Below, piece by piece: positions 15,523 to 23,460 of a stretch of 64,000 nucleotides of DNA. This DNA comes from Clostridiaceae bacterium (GTDB lineage Bacteria; Bacillota; Clostridia; Lachnospirales; Lachnospiraceae). Under the pieces are notes generated by a model. That model was not told the DNA's origin. It made no database searches and saw nothing but the letters and a program-made list of their open reading frames with translations. How positions within the stretch are numbered: the first letter of the stretch is position 1; each line of letters starts with the position of its first letter. The DNA lies in the NCBI GenBank assembly GCA_018378255.1, contig JAGZXV010000003.1, positions 1 through 64,000 on the forward strand, read 5' to 3'. Made by a program: the position numbers and the translations under genes.

Positions 15523-16587
15523 ATGTCAAAAGTTGATGAGATCACAAGAGAATCATGGATAATGAGCACATTTCCGGAGTGGGGAACCTGGTTAAATGAA
15601 GAGATTGAAGAGGAAGAGGTAAAACCGGGAACCGTGGCCATGTGGTGGCTTGGCTGTACCGGGCTTTGGGTTAAAACGCCGGGAGACTGCAATATCAGCA
15701 TCGATTTCTGGTGCGGTAAAGGCAAACAGACGAAAAAAGTCAAAGATATGGTGGCCGGTCATCAGATGGCAAATATGTGCGGGTGCAGAAAACTCCAGCC
15801 GAATTTGCGGGCTTCCGTCTTTGTAATGGATCCGTTTGCCGTGAAAAAGGTGGATGCGGTGCTGGCTACCCATTATCATCAGGATCATATGGATCCCAAT
15901 TATGCTGCCGCAGTCCTTTGCAATGTGAAAGAGAAGATTCCGTTTATCGGCCCTAAAAAATCGGTGGAAACCTGGATAAAATGGGGAGTTCCAGAGGAAC
16001 GCTGCGTGACGGTGAAACCAGGGGATACCATAAAGATCAAGGATTTGGAGATCGTGGTTCTGGATTCTTTTGACAGAACCTGCCTTGTGACCACAGACGG
16101 ATATCAGGATATCAGGCATACCTGCCCGGATGATATGGATGAAAAAGCGGTCAATTACCTGATTAAGACACCGGGCGGCAATATTTACCACAGCGGCGAC
16201 AGCCATTATTCCATCTATTTTGCAAAACACGGCAAAGATTATGATATCGATGTGGCTTTAGGGTCTTACGGTGAGAACCCGGTAGGACTGGCGGATAAGA
16301 TGACTTCCGTGGATATCCTGAGAATGGCGGAAGCCTTGAGGTGTAAAGTTGTGATTCCGGTTCATTACGATGTGTGGACCAATTTCATGGCCGATTTAAA
16401 TGAAATCAGAGTGCTTTACGATATGAAAAAAGAACGTTTGGATTATAAATTCCACCCGTTTTTCTGGGAAGTGGGCGGCAAATATGTTTATCCAACCGAC
16501 AAGGATAAAATGGCATACCATCACGACAGGGGCTTTCATGACTGCTTTGAACATGAGCCAAACACTCCTTACCGTTCTATTTTATAA
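15523..16587 (+). CDS. ulaG: L-ascorbate-6-phosphate lactonase-like metallo-hydrolase
   Basis: 354 residues, exactly the E. coli UlaG length, and similar from end to end: SKVDEITRESWIMSTFPEWG, MWWLGCTGLW, DFWCGKGKQ and YHSGDSHYS. The metal site is H117-x-H119-x-D121-H122 (ATHYHQDHMD). UlaG opens the lactone ring of L-ascorbate 6-phosphate to 3-keto-L-gulonate 6-phosphate in the cytoplasm. The natural substrate here could be a related phosphorylated lactone, because the ascorbate PTS (UlaABC) and the decarboxylase UlaD are absent. Start confirmed by AAAGGAGAG and the N-terminal match. Confidence 0.93.
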   Translation: MSKVDEITRESWIMSTFPEWGTWLNEEIEEEEVKPGTVAMWWLGCTGLWVKTPGDCNISIDFWCGKGKQTKKVKDMVAGHQMANMCGCRKLQPNLRASVFVMDPFAVKKVDAVLATHYHQDHMDPNYAAAVLCNVKEKIPFIGPKKSVETWIKWGVPEERCVTVKPGDTIKIKDLEIVVLDSFDRTCLVTTDGYQDIRHTCPDDMDEKAVNYLIKTPGGNIYHSGDSHYSIYFAKHGKDYDIDVALGSYGENPVGLADKMTSVDILRMAEALRCKVVIPVHYDVWTNFMADLNEIRVLYDMKKERLDYKFHPFFWEVGGKYVYPTDKDKMAYHHDRGFHDCFEHEPNTPYRSIL

Positions 16588-16608
16588 AATGCCGTATCAG
16601 TTCACATC

Positions 16609-16668
16609 GGGTGGACATCCGATGCTTCTCGACCGGCTTTTTCAGTCAAGAAGATGGGCCGTTCTGAA
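16609..16668 (+). repeat. Dispersed repeat with conserved hairpin, copy 1
   Basis: The stretch from GGTGGACATCC to TTCTGAAC closely resembles 29689-29745. Both contain a stem (here CTTCTCGAC/GTCAAGAAG, 16625-16653) around CGGCTTTTT. Stem bases differ between the copies but mostly keep pairing. Both copies lie in the 5' gap of an unrelated gene. In one frame both read G-H-P-x-L-x-D-R-L-F, so the repeat may be the remnant of a short coding sequence. Confidence 0.65.
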
Positions 16669-16702
16669 CAGTTACAAAATGTCTTGTGAATAAGAGGAAA
16701 TC

Positions 16703-17746
16703 ATGAAGCTGAAAAAAATAAAAACATATGAATTGGAAAAATGTTATTCAATCGCCCCCCTTCTCTATCAGGGAAAACAGCATATTCTGGTTGCGGCGGA
16801 AAAAATCAATAAGTGCCTTCTTTTTGACCTGTATGGAAATCTGGAAGAAACCGTCTGGGACACTCCGGGAGGGACCATGTCCATGGTACAGGTGCCGGGA
16901 AGTGACGGCTGGTTTCTGGCAACCCATAAATTCTATTCTCCCAATGATTCAAAGGAAGCTGAAATCGTCCTGGTTACGCCAAAGGGCCGGGATGATTGGC
17001 AGGTTCAGACCATCGTTAAGCTGCCGTTCGTGCACCGTTTTGATATTCTTACCAGAAACGGAGCCCATTATCTGATCGCCTGTACGCTGAAATCAGGGCA
17101 TGAATACAAGGACGATTGGTCGTCCCCAGGAGCTGTCTGGGGCTGCCGTCTCCCGGATGAGCCGGAAGGCTATAAAGAAAACAGCATGCTTTCTCTCACC
17201 TGTTTAAAAGAGGGGATGCTCAAAAACCACGGATACTGCAGATGCGGAGGGCAGGACGACGGTTACGGCCTGATTTCTGCGGAAAATGGAATCTTTCGCG
17301 TCACCCCGCCCGATATGCCGGACGGAGAATGGCGGATGGAACAGCTTACAAAGGAGCCGGCCAGCGACGTGGCTGCGGTGGATTTTGACGGGGACGGCAG
17401 TCTGGAACTGATCGCAATCGCCCCGTTTCATGGAAATGAAATCAAAATTTATCATTTGGAAGACGGTAAATACCAGGTGGCATACCGTTATGAACAGCCG
17501 GCGGAATTCGGCCATGCCATATGGGCGGGAAACGTATACGGAAAACCAGGGGCTGTCATCGGATATAGAAAAGAAAAGCGGGAGATTCTGGGCTTTACCT
17601 ATGAAAACGGCTATCATGCCGCAGTTCTGGAAACAGACGCAGGCTCTGCCAATGTGATGCGCTATGAGAGGGACGGCGTGGAATGCATGGTTTCCGCCAA
17701 CAGGGAAATAAATGAAATCGCATTTTACGAGATAGAAAAAGAGTGA
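16703..17746 (+). CDS. FG-GAP/VCBS-type beta-propeller-like protein of unknown function
   Basis: 347 residues without signal peptide or membrane helix. Residues about 225-250 hold AAVDFDGDGSLELIAIAP, the calcium-binding D-x-D-G-D-G loop of FG-GAP/VCBS repeats. Repeated blade-like segments (HILVAAEKINKCLLFDLYG, HYLIACTLKSGHEY, GLISAENGIFRVTP) suggest a beta-propeller. No catalytic motif is recognised. It lies between ulaG and ulaE in one direction, so it is probably part of the same pathway, perhaps as a lactonase-like or scaffold protein. It has a GAGGAAA ribosome binding site. Confidence 0.7.
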   Translation: MKLKKIKTYELEKCYSIAPLLYQGKQHILVAAEKINKCLLFDLYGNLEETVWDTPGGTMSMVQVPGSDGWFLATHKFYSPNDSKEAEIVLVTPKGRDDWQVQTIVKLPFVHRFDILTRNGAHYLIACTLKSGHEYKDDWSSPGAVWGCRLPDEPEGYKENSMLSLTCLKEGMLKNHGYCRCGGQDDGYGLISAENGIFRVTPPDMPDGEWRMEQLTKEPASDVAAVDFDGDGSLELIAIAPFHGNEIKIYHLEDGKYQVAYRYEQPAEFGHAIWAGNVYGKPGAVIGYRKEKREILGFTYENGYHAAVLETDAGSANVMRYERDGVECMVSANREINEIAFYEIEKE

Positions 17747-17776
17747 AGCAAAAAACTCCGGCATGGGAGGGATAAA

Positions 17777-18643
17777 ATGGAGGGCAAAATAGCTAAAAGA
17801 AGCAGGGCGTATACCCTTGGAATGTATGAAAAGGCTGCGCCTGCGCAGCTCAGCTGGAAAGAAAAACTACAGGCGGCTAAAGAGGCCGGTTACGATTTTA
17901 TAGAGATCAGCATTGATGAAACGGATGAAAAACTGAGCCGCCTGGACATGGGAAAAGAAGAGCGGCTGGATCTGGTGAAGACCATGTACGAAACCGGGAT
18001 TCCCATCCGTTCCATGTGCCTCAGCGGCCACCGGAAGTACCCATTTGGCAGCAAAGACCCGGAAACGGTACAAAAAAGCATGGAAATCATGGAAAAAGCC
18101 ATTCAACTGGCCGATGATCTGGGCATTCGCATGATCATGCTGGCCGGATATGATGTCTATTATGAAGAATCCGATGAGGAAACAAGAAAGCGTTTCGGCG
18201 AAAATCTGGAAAAAGCGGTTAAAATGGCGGCGCGTTCCGGGATTCTGCTGGCCTTTGAAACCATGGAGACGGACTTTATGAACACGGTGGAAAAGTCAGC
18301 GGATTATGTAAAACAGATCCGGTCCCCTTATCTTCAGATATATCCCGATATTGGAAATATCACCAATGCGGCATATACATACAAAACGGATGTATTTGAC
18401 GACCTAAGGACCGGTTCCGGCCACCTTTTGGCTATGCACCTGAAGGAAACCAGCCCAGGAAAATTCCGGGATATGATGTATGGAGACGGGTACGTGGATT
18501 TCCAGCAGGCCATTGATACTGCATGGAATCTGGGAATCCGGCGCTATGTGACGGAATTCTGGTACCACGGCAGTGAAAAATGGAAAGAAGACCTGGTTTT
18601 CGCCCATGACAGCATGGCGCGGATATTGGATAAGGAGAGATAA
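17777..18643 (+). CDS. ulaE: L-ribulose-5-phosphate (L-xylulose-5-phosphate) 3-epimerase, UlaE type
   Basis: 288 residues (E. coli UlaE has 284) with similarity along the length: LGMYEKAAPAQLSWKEKL, FIEISIDETDEKLSRLDM, PIRSMCLSGHRKYPFGS, MLAGYDVYYEE and IYPDIGNITN. It is an AP-endonuclease-2-type TIM barrel that converts L-xylulose 5-phosphate to L-ribulose 5-phosphate. The ligands around the metal (E, D, H, E) fall in FETMET, IYPDIGN, MHLKET and TEFWYHG. The next gene, ulaF, starts five bases after its stop, so the two are co-translated and perform consecutive steps. Confidence 0.93.
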   Translation: MEGKIAKRSRAYTLGMYEKAAPAQLSWKEKLQAAKEAGYDFIEISIDETDEKLSRLDMGKEERLDLVKTMYETGIPIRSMCLSGHRKYPFGSKDPETVQKSMEIMEKAIQLADDLGIRMIMLAGYDVYYEESDEETRKRFGENLEKAVKMAARSGILLAFETMETDFMNTVEKSADYVKQIRSPYLQIYPDIGNITNAAYTYKTDVFDDLRTGSGHLLAMHLKETSPGKFRDMMYGDGYVDFQQAIDTAWNLGIRRYVTEFWYHGSEKWKEDLVFAHDSMARILDKER

Positions 18644-18647
18644 AGAG

Positions 18648-19346
18648 ATGCTGGAAGAATTAAAAAAACTGGTATATGAAGCCAATATGCAGCTTCCGGA
18701 GTATGGGCTGGTCACGTTTACGTGGGGAAACGCCAGCCAGATTGACCGGGAATCCGGACTGGTGGTGATAAAACCCAGCGGAGTGGAGTATAAGACCATG
18801 AGCCCTGAGGATATGGTGGTTGTGAACCTGGACGGAACTGTGGTGGAAGGCGGTTTAAACCCGTCGTCAGATACGGCCACCCATCTGGAACTCTATAAAG
18901 CATTCCCCCAGATCGGCGGAATCGTGCACACCCATTCTTCCTGGGCCACAAGCTGGGCCCAGTCAGGCAGATCCATACCCTGCTACGGCACTACCCACGC
19001 CGACTACATTTACGGAGAGGTGCCCTGTGTCAGATGCCTGACAAAAGAAGAGATCGAAGGCGATTACGAGACAAACACAGGACTTTTGATTGCAGATTAT
19101 TTTAAAGACAAAGATGTAAAAGCCGTACCTGCAGTGCTGTGCAAAAACCACGGCCCCTTTACCTGGGGAAAAAATGCGGCAGAAGCGGTTCATAACGCCG
19201 TAGTCTTAGAAGAGGTAGCCAAAATGGCTGCCAGATGCGAGCAGATCAACCCGGATGTAAAACCTGCTCCACAGGTTTTGCAGGATAAACATTACAGCCG
19301 TAAACACGGAGCCAATGCTTATTACGGACAGATTGCGCGCTCCTGA
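18648..19346 (+). CDS. ulaF: L-ribulose-5-phosphate 4-epimerase (AraD/UlaF family)
   Basis: 232 residues from the ATG at 18648, preceded by GGAGAG and close to the E. coli UlaF length (228). Zinc-binding H-x-H is in GGIVHTHSSWATSWAQ, the third ligand region is HNAVVLEEVAKMA, and CKNHGPFTWG and FTWGNASQID are family motifs. It converts L-ribulose 5-phosphate to D-xylulose 5-phosphate, the entry point to the pentose phosphate pathway. It is the last gene of the sulfatase operon. Confidence 0.94.
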   Translation: MLEELKKLVYEANMQLPEYGLVTFTWGNASQIDRESGLVVIKPSGVEYKTMSPEDMVVVNLDGTVVEGGLNPSSDTATHLELYKAFPQIGGIVHTHSSWATSWAQSGRSIPCYGTTHADYIYGEVPCVRCLTKEEIEGDYETNTGLLIADYFKDKDVKAVPAVLCKNHGPFTWGKNAAEAVHNAVVLEEVAKMAARCEQINPDVKPAPQVLQDKHYSRKHGANAYYGQIARS

Positions 19347-19492
19347 GAATGCTGCATCTCACCGGCCATCGTTTAACGGGAAATGGAGTAAAATAAAAAA
19401 ACGCAAAAAGCTGGCAACTTCCTCCAATCTATTGTATTATAATAGTTAATAGTTTAGGCAATACCCTTGCACTTGCAGGAAGGAGGGAGCAT

Positions 19493-19783
19493 ATGAACGG
19501 TTATTGGACCTGCAGCGGCCGTTATATCGGCGTCAGCCAGAATGGTTATTTAGTATCATACACCGGTCATGTGATCGGGAAATTCTACGGCAATGAGATT
19601 TATAATGCCGATGGAACATACATAGGAGAGATTCTGAAAGAAAAAAGACTGGTGAAAAACAAGAATAAAACAATCCAGCGGCGCCCCATGTTCAGCAGGG
19701 GAATCTGTGGCACGATCACAACCAAATACTGTGATATCGGCAGCCTGCCGCTGGTTGGTAATTTTGAGGATTTTGATTATTGA
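19493..19783 (+). CDS. Small 4-fold beta-flower-like protein
   Basis: 96 residues. Repeating short units of the form G-x-Y-I-G (SGRYIGVSQNGYLVSYTGHVIGKFYGNEIYNADGTYIGEI, here summarised) resemble the four-fold beta-flower domain, a small fold of unknown function. A basic segment (residues 49-65) and a neutral tail follow. There is no signal peptide. TATAAT at 19438-19443 and AGGAGG before the ATG support expression. It converges on the histidine kinase, and the two stops overlap by seven bases. Confidence 0.65.
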   Translation: MNGYWTCSGRYIGVSQNGYLVSYTGHVIGKFYGNEIYNADGTYIGEILKEKRLVKNKNKTIQRRPMFSRGICGTITTKYCDIGSLPLVGNFEDFDY

Positions 19784-21615
19784 GCCGTTTCGTTGGTCTG
19801 CGGAATGATCAGCCTCACCGTATTTTTAAAATACGGAATGCTTTCAAAGGTAATGGAAACTGTGCCGTAATAAGCGCTCAGTCTCTGATAGATATTGTTC
19901 AGGCCGACATGTTGTTTCCGTCCGCTTTCCGGGTGTTCCGGGTGCAGGGCGGAATTCGCTTTTTCTATATCAATTCCCCGTCCGTTATCGGAAATTTCCA
20001 TCAGGATATGGTCTGCTTCTCTGCGCACATTGATTTCAATTACCGGCATCAGGATATTCTCATAAAAGCTGACATCCACATCGAATCCGTGACGGATAGA
20101 ATTCTCTGCCAATGGCTGTAAAATGGATTTCAGCACATACAAATCTTCCAGTTCCGGATCCAGCGTGTATTTAAAATCAATTTTCCGGTTAAACCGCCGG
20201 TTCATAATGTCGATATAGGCTTTCACATGGGTGATTTCCTTGCTTATGGGAATCACTTCATTGCCATAACTAAGCCCTATTCTGAGAAAATCCCCCAGGC
20301 TCGTGATCATAGAAGAAGCTGTTTCTTTGTGCCCTCCAAGAATTTCCATATTGATGCATTCCAGCGTATTGTATAAAAAATGAGGATTGATCTGTTCTGA
20401 TAAAAGCTGGATTTCAGACCGGTATTTGGCCCGTTCGCTCTGTTTGATCCGCTTAAACTGCTGCTGGATCGTATTGTACATGGAATTGATGGCCATGTTT
20501 AGGTGGCCGATTTCATCCTGGTATTTCATCTGGTGAGGCGTGCTGTAGTTGTTGTTTTCAATGGCCTTTACATTGGAAATCAACTGTTTAAATGGTTTTG
20601 TGACGAAACGGGACAGCATAAATGCCAGCAGGGTGGTGATGGCTAACCCGGCAATGGCGATCAGGAGGATAAAGGCATTCATCATGGAAATCCGCTGGTG
20701 CAGCAGGGTTTTCGGCAGAATGCAGACCAGTTTCAGCCCGCAGAAATCCAATGGTTTTCCGTAAAGACTGTAATCCATGTTATCGTACAGCAATTGAATG
20801 GAGTCTCCGCCGCCTTCTCTGGTGACCCGCTTGGCTGTTTCCTCAGAGTTTGCCAGCTTATAATAAGAAGCTGAGGAATCCAGACTGATATTCTGCCCCG
20901 TCTGATCTGTCAGATACATGGTGCGCTTGGCATAAGAGGAATCGGATAAAGCCAGCCTCTGGGCTACGCTTTTGCTGTCCAGCATCAGAACGATGCAGAC
21001 ATCGGAATCCTCTGCGCTTCCGGCGATGTGGAGATACCGGGTGCCCTCCAGTTGGGAGATCGGTATGATAACCGGAATGATATAATTGTTTTTTATGAAT
21101 GGACTGCGCCGTATGGGCAGCCAGGTTATGCGGTTAACAGAGGAAAGATCCCATCCGAACAGGTTGGAGGCTGTTTCCTCTTTTTTTAATGTATTGGTAA
21201 ACAGGGAATAGAACTCCCCATTTTTGCCTAAAATGACAATGGTATCCAGGAGTGGATTCGTCAATGTCAGGTTCGACAAAGGGTCCTGGATCAATGCCAT
21301 ATTCCTGGCGTATCTTGCAGAACTGCCCGCCCGGGCGTCTTCCACGATGTTGGTAAAGTCCGTGGTGGAAGCGAAATTGATCACATTGTTCAGCAGAATA
21401 TTATAGGAGTCCGTAAGGGACTGGCTGCCGATCTGAAGGGAATCTGCCGTCTGGGAGTAAGTGTCTTCCTGGTATAGCCTGGCGAAATACCAACTGCTTA
21501 AAATCCCCAGAAACAGAGCCAGCACCAGTCCGATTGAAATCATGCAGAGCCATATTTTAGACGATATTTTTAAGTTTGCTATGTAAGTTTTTATCCGTTT
21601 CATAATTACCTCCAT
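19777..21615 (-). CDS. YesM-type sensor histidine kinase
   Basis: 612 residues. One membrane helix near 18-40 and a second near 308-330 enclose an extracytoplasmic sensor of about 260 residues. A HAMP segment follows, then the His_kinase (PF06580) box EQINPHFLYNTLECINMEIL with the phosphorylated histidine, and the HATPase site ending DNGRGIDIEKANS. Such kinases sense oligosaccharides, often with the binding protein of a neighbouring ABC importer. It is downstream of the YesN-type regulator in one unit; the sugar importer reads divergently from the other side of that regulator. A 21-base perfect hairpin separates it from the regulator gene. Confidence 0.93.
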   Translation of the reverse strand: MEVIMKRIKTYIANLKISSKIWLCMISIGLVLALFLGILSSWYFARLYQEDTYSQTADSLQIGSQSLTDSYNILLNNVINFASTTDFTNIVEDARAGSSARYARNMALIQDPLSNLTLTNPLLDTIVILGKNGEFYSLFTNTLKKEETASNLFGWDLSSVNRITWLPIRRSPFIKNNYIIPVIIPISQLEGTRYLHIAGSAEDSDVCIVLMLDSKSVAQRLALSDSSYAKRTMYLTDQTGQNISLDSSASYYKLANSEETAKRVTREGGGDSIQLLYDNMDYSLYGKPLDFCGLKLVCILPKTLLHQRISMMNAFILLIAIAGLAITTLLAFMLSRFVTKPFKQLISNVKAIENNNYSTPHQMKYQDEIGHLNMAINSMYNTIQQQFKRIKQSERAKYRSEIQLLSEQINPHFLYNTLECINMEILGGHKETASSMITSLGDFLRIGLSYGNEVIPISKEITHVKAYIDIMNRRFNRKIDFKYTLDPELEDLYVLKSILQPLAENSIRHGFDVDVSFYENILMPVIEINVRREADHILMEISDNGRGIDIEKANSALHPEHPESGRKQHVGLNNIYQRLSAYYGTVSITFESIPYFKNTVRLIIPQTNETAQ

Positions 21616-21632
21616 GCCGAAGCACGCTTTTT

Positions 21633-21679
21633 GCGCAGGCCCGCGCTGAGAATATCAGATTCTCAGCGCGGGCCTGCGC
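21633..21679. repeat. Perfect 21-base inverted repeat between regulator and kinase genes
   Basis: Arms 21633-21653 and 21659-21679, beginning GCGCAGGCCC, pair fully around the five-base loop ATCAG. Neither strand has a T run after the stem, so it is not a classical terminator. In the transcript it would lie between the YesN and YesM coding regions and could protect or separate the two messages. Confidence 0.8.
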
Positions 21680-21689
21680 TGAAAAGACC

Positions 21690-23273
21690 TCAGTGTCTGG
21701 CCTGGTATTCGGACGGCGTCATTCCCGTATGATTCTTAAATGCCCGGTAAAAAGAACGGTAGTCATCATACCCGACGGCGTAAGAGATCTCGCTGATATT
21801 CGCCTGGCCGGATTCCAGGAGATGTTTGGCCTGCTCCATTTTCACATTGAGAACATAGTCCCTGAAATTGGTCCCTGTTTTGGCCTTGAAGTAAATGGTG
21901 AAGTAAGAGGTGCTCAGATTCACATGAGCCGCCACGTCTTCGGCCTGTATCTTCTTATCCATGTTGTCCTGGATAAACTGTTTGGCATCCAGAATAATGC
22001 TGTCTTTCCGTTCCTGCAGATATTGATAAATCAGGTCTGCATACTGGGAAAACAGCCCGGTTGTCCATTCTTCTATCTGCCGGAATGTGGACATCTGGTT
22101 AATCGTCACGTATGGAAGTTCTGTAAACAGGTTGATATCGTTCTGTATCTGTTTCCTGAGGGTGTTCTGCACATCGGTAATCAGGTAAATGCACATGCCC
22201 CGGATAAAGCTGGGAGGAGGCATGGGAACATAGAGCAGGGATTTAAAATAATTGTTGCAGTAAGCCTTTATAAGATTCACATCATTTCGGCGTATGGCGC
22301 TGATCAGTTCACTGATATCAATGCTGCTGGTGGATATGTCAGGCGCCAGGCTGCAGATCACGGATTCATCATAAATGTCCTGATTCTTCTCATAGATCTG
22401 ATAGGAAAGTGTGGTTAAGGCTTTGCTGTAAGACCGGCTGGCGTTAATCAGTTCCTGCTCCTTAGACCCTATGCCGATGGTAATGCGGTAGTTCTCCAGC
22501 TTTTTAAGCTGTTTCAGACAGCTTTTGGCCAGTTCCTGTACTGAAACGGGTCCGGCTGCGCTGTCCGTGTGCACCAGCAGAATCACCTGGGCGGGATTGC
22601 TTTCCCACACCGCAAAACGAAGCGGTCCGGCTTCTTCAGTTATGATCTCCTGTACTTCAGAAGTGATATCAGGCAGCGCCGGTTCCCCTGTCTGCTGAAT
22701 GGAAAACACCAGAACCTGATAGGGGGAATCTGTGAGCGGCAGATGGAGTTCCAGAAGCTTTTGGAAGATATCGCTGTTGTGGCGGAATTCGTTCTGCACC
22801 AGCTGGTTCAAAAACAGTTTTTTAGAGGAAGTCCGCAGGGACTGATAATCCGTCATATCCAGCATAGAGCCTCCGGCCCGCTGTTCCAGAATTTCATCTC
22901 TTAGATCTTCCAGTTCCGTAGTCAGTTCGTCTATTTTAAGCGGCTTTAATATGTAAGCCCTGGCTCCGTAGCGTATGGCTGTCTGAGCGTAGGAAAAATC
23001 ATCATAACCGCTTAAAATAATGAATTTAGTGGGGATGTTTTCCTTGTGGCATTTTTGGATCAGCTCTAAACCGCTGAGCCTGGGCATCCGTATATCGGTA
23101 ATGGCGACGGCCGGCTTATATGTATTAATTAATTCCCATGCCTCCATCCCGTCCTTTGCGGCGCCGATGACCGACATATTTAAACTCTCCCAGGGAACCG
23201 CCGCGTTTAATCCGTTTCTGATTGAAGATTCATCGTCCGCAATTACGACGCGGACTATTTGTCCGGTATCCAT
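21690..23273 (-). CDS. YesN-type response regulator with AraC DNA-binding domain
   Basis: 527 residues. The receiver domain (1-125) has ADDE near the start, the phosphoacceptor in ITDIRMPRLSGLEL and the conserved lysine in ILKPLKIDEL. A long middle region of about 270 residues is typical of YesN proteins. The last 100 residues are an AraC double helix-turn-helix (YFTIYFKAKTGTNF, then ISEISYAVGYDDYRSFYRAF). Phosphorylated by the kinase encoded next, it is expected to activate the divergent sugar ABC operon, whose promoter region (23274-23460) it shares. Confidence 0.94.
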   Translation of the reverse strand: MDTGQIVRVVIADDESSIRNGLNAAVPWESLNMSVIGAAKDGMEAWELINTYKPAVAITDIRMPRLSGLELIQKCHKENIPTKFIILSGYDDFSYAQTAIRYGARAYILKPLKIDELTTELEDLRDEILEQRAGGSMLDMTDYQSLRTSSKKLFLNQLVQNEFRHNSDIFQKLLELHLPLTDSPYQVLVFSIQQTGEPALPDITSEVQEIITEEAGPLRFAVWESNPAQVILLVHTDSAAGPVSVQELAKSCLKQLKKLENYRITIGIGSKEQELINASRSYSKALTTLSYQIYEKNQDIYDESVICSLAPDISTSSIDISELISAIRRNDVNLIKAYCNNYFKSLLYVPMPPPSFIRGMCIYLITDVQNTLRKQIQNDINLFTELPYVTINQMSTFRQIEEWTTGLFSQYADLIYQYLQERKDSIILDAKQFIQDNMDKKIQAEDVAAHVNLSTSYFTIYFKAKTGTNFRDYVLNVKMEQAKHLLESGQANISEISYAVGYDDYRSFYRAFKNHTGMTPSEYQARH

Positions 23274-23375
23274 AGTAATTCCCTCCTTTTAGTAGGTGAT
23301 TGTCAAAAGTATACCATTAACAGGTGTCTGTATCCAATATAATTGTATATATTAATGGAAAATGCAACATTTGTA

Positions 23376-23405
23376 TTGAAAAGTGTCATTATATATTGCT
23401 ATATT
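23376..23405 (+). promoter_or_regulatory. Probable promoter of the sugar ABC operon
   Basis: TTGAAA at 23376-23381 and TATATT at 23400-23405 are 18 bases apart, and AAGGAGG precedes the start codon of the binding protein. The intergenic region is shared with the divergent response regulator gene, so this is where that regulator would act. No direct-repeat operator could be defined by eye. Confidence 0.45.
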
Positions 23406-23460
23406 TGATGGTAAAGTTAATTCATCAAGCAAATAAAGTTTTAATACAAGGAGGAACGGT

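Noticed and set aside
16484..16693. 69-codon frame overlapping the end of ulaG
   Set aside because: Its first part is out of frame with a strong ulaG match; only the tail is of interest and belongs to the repeat.
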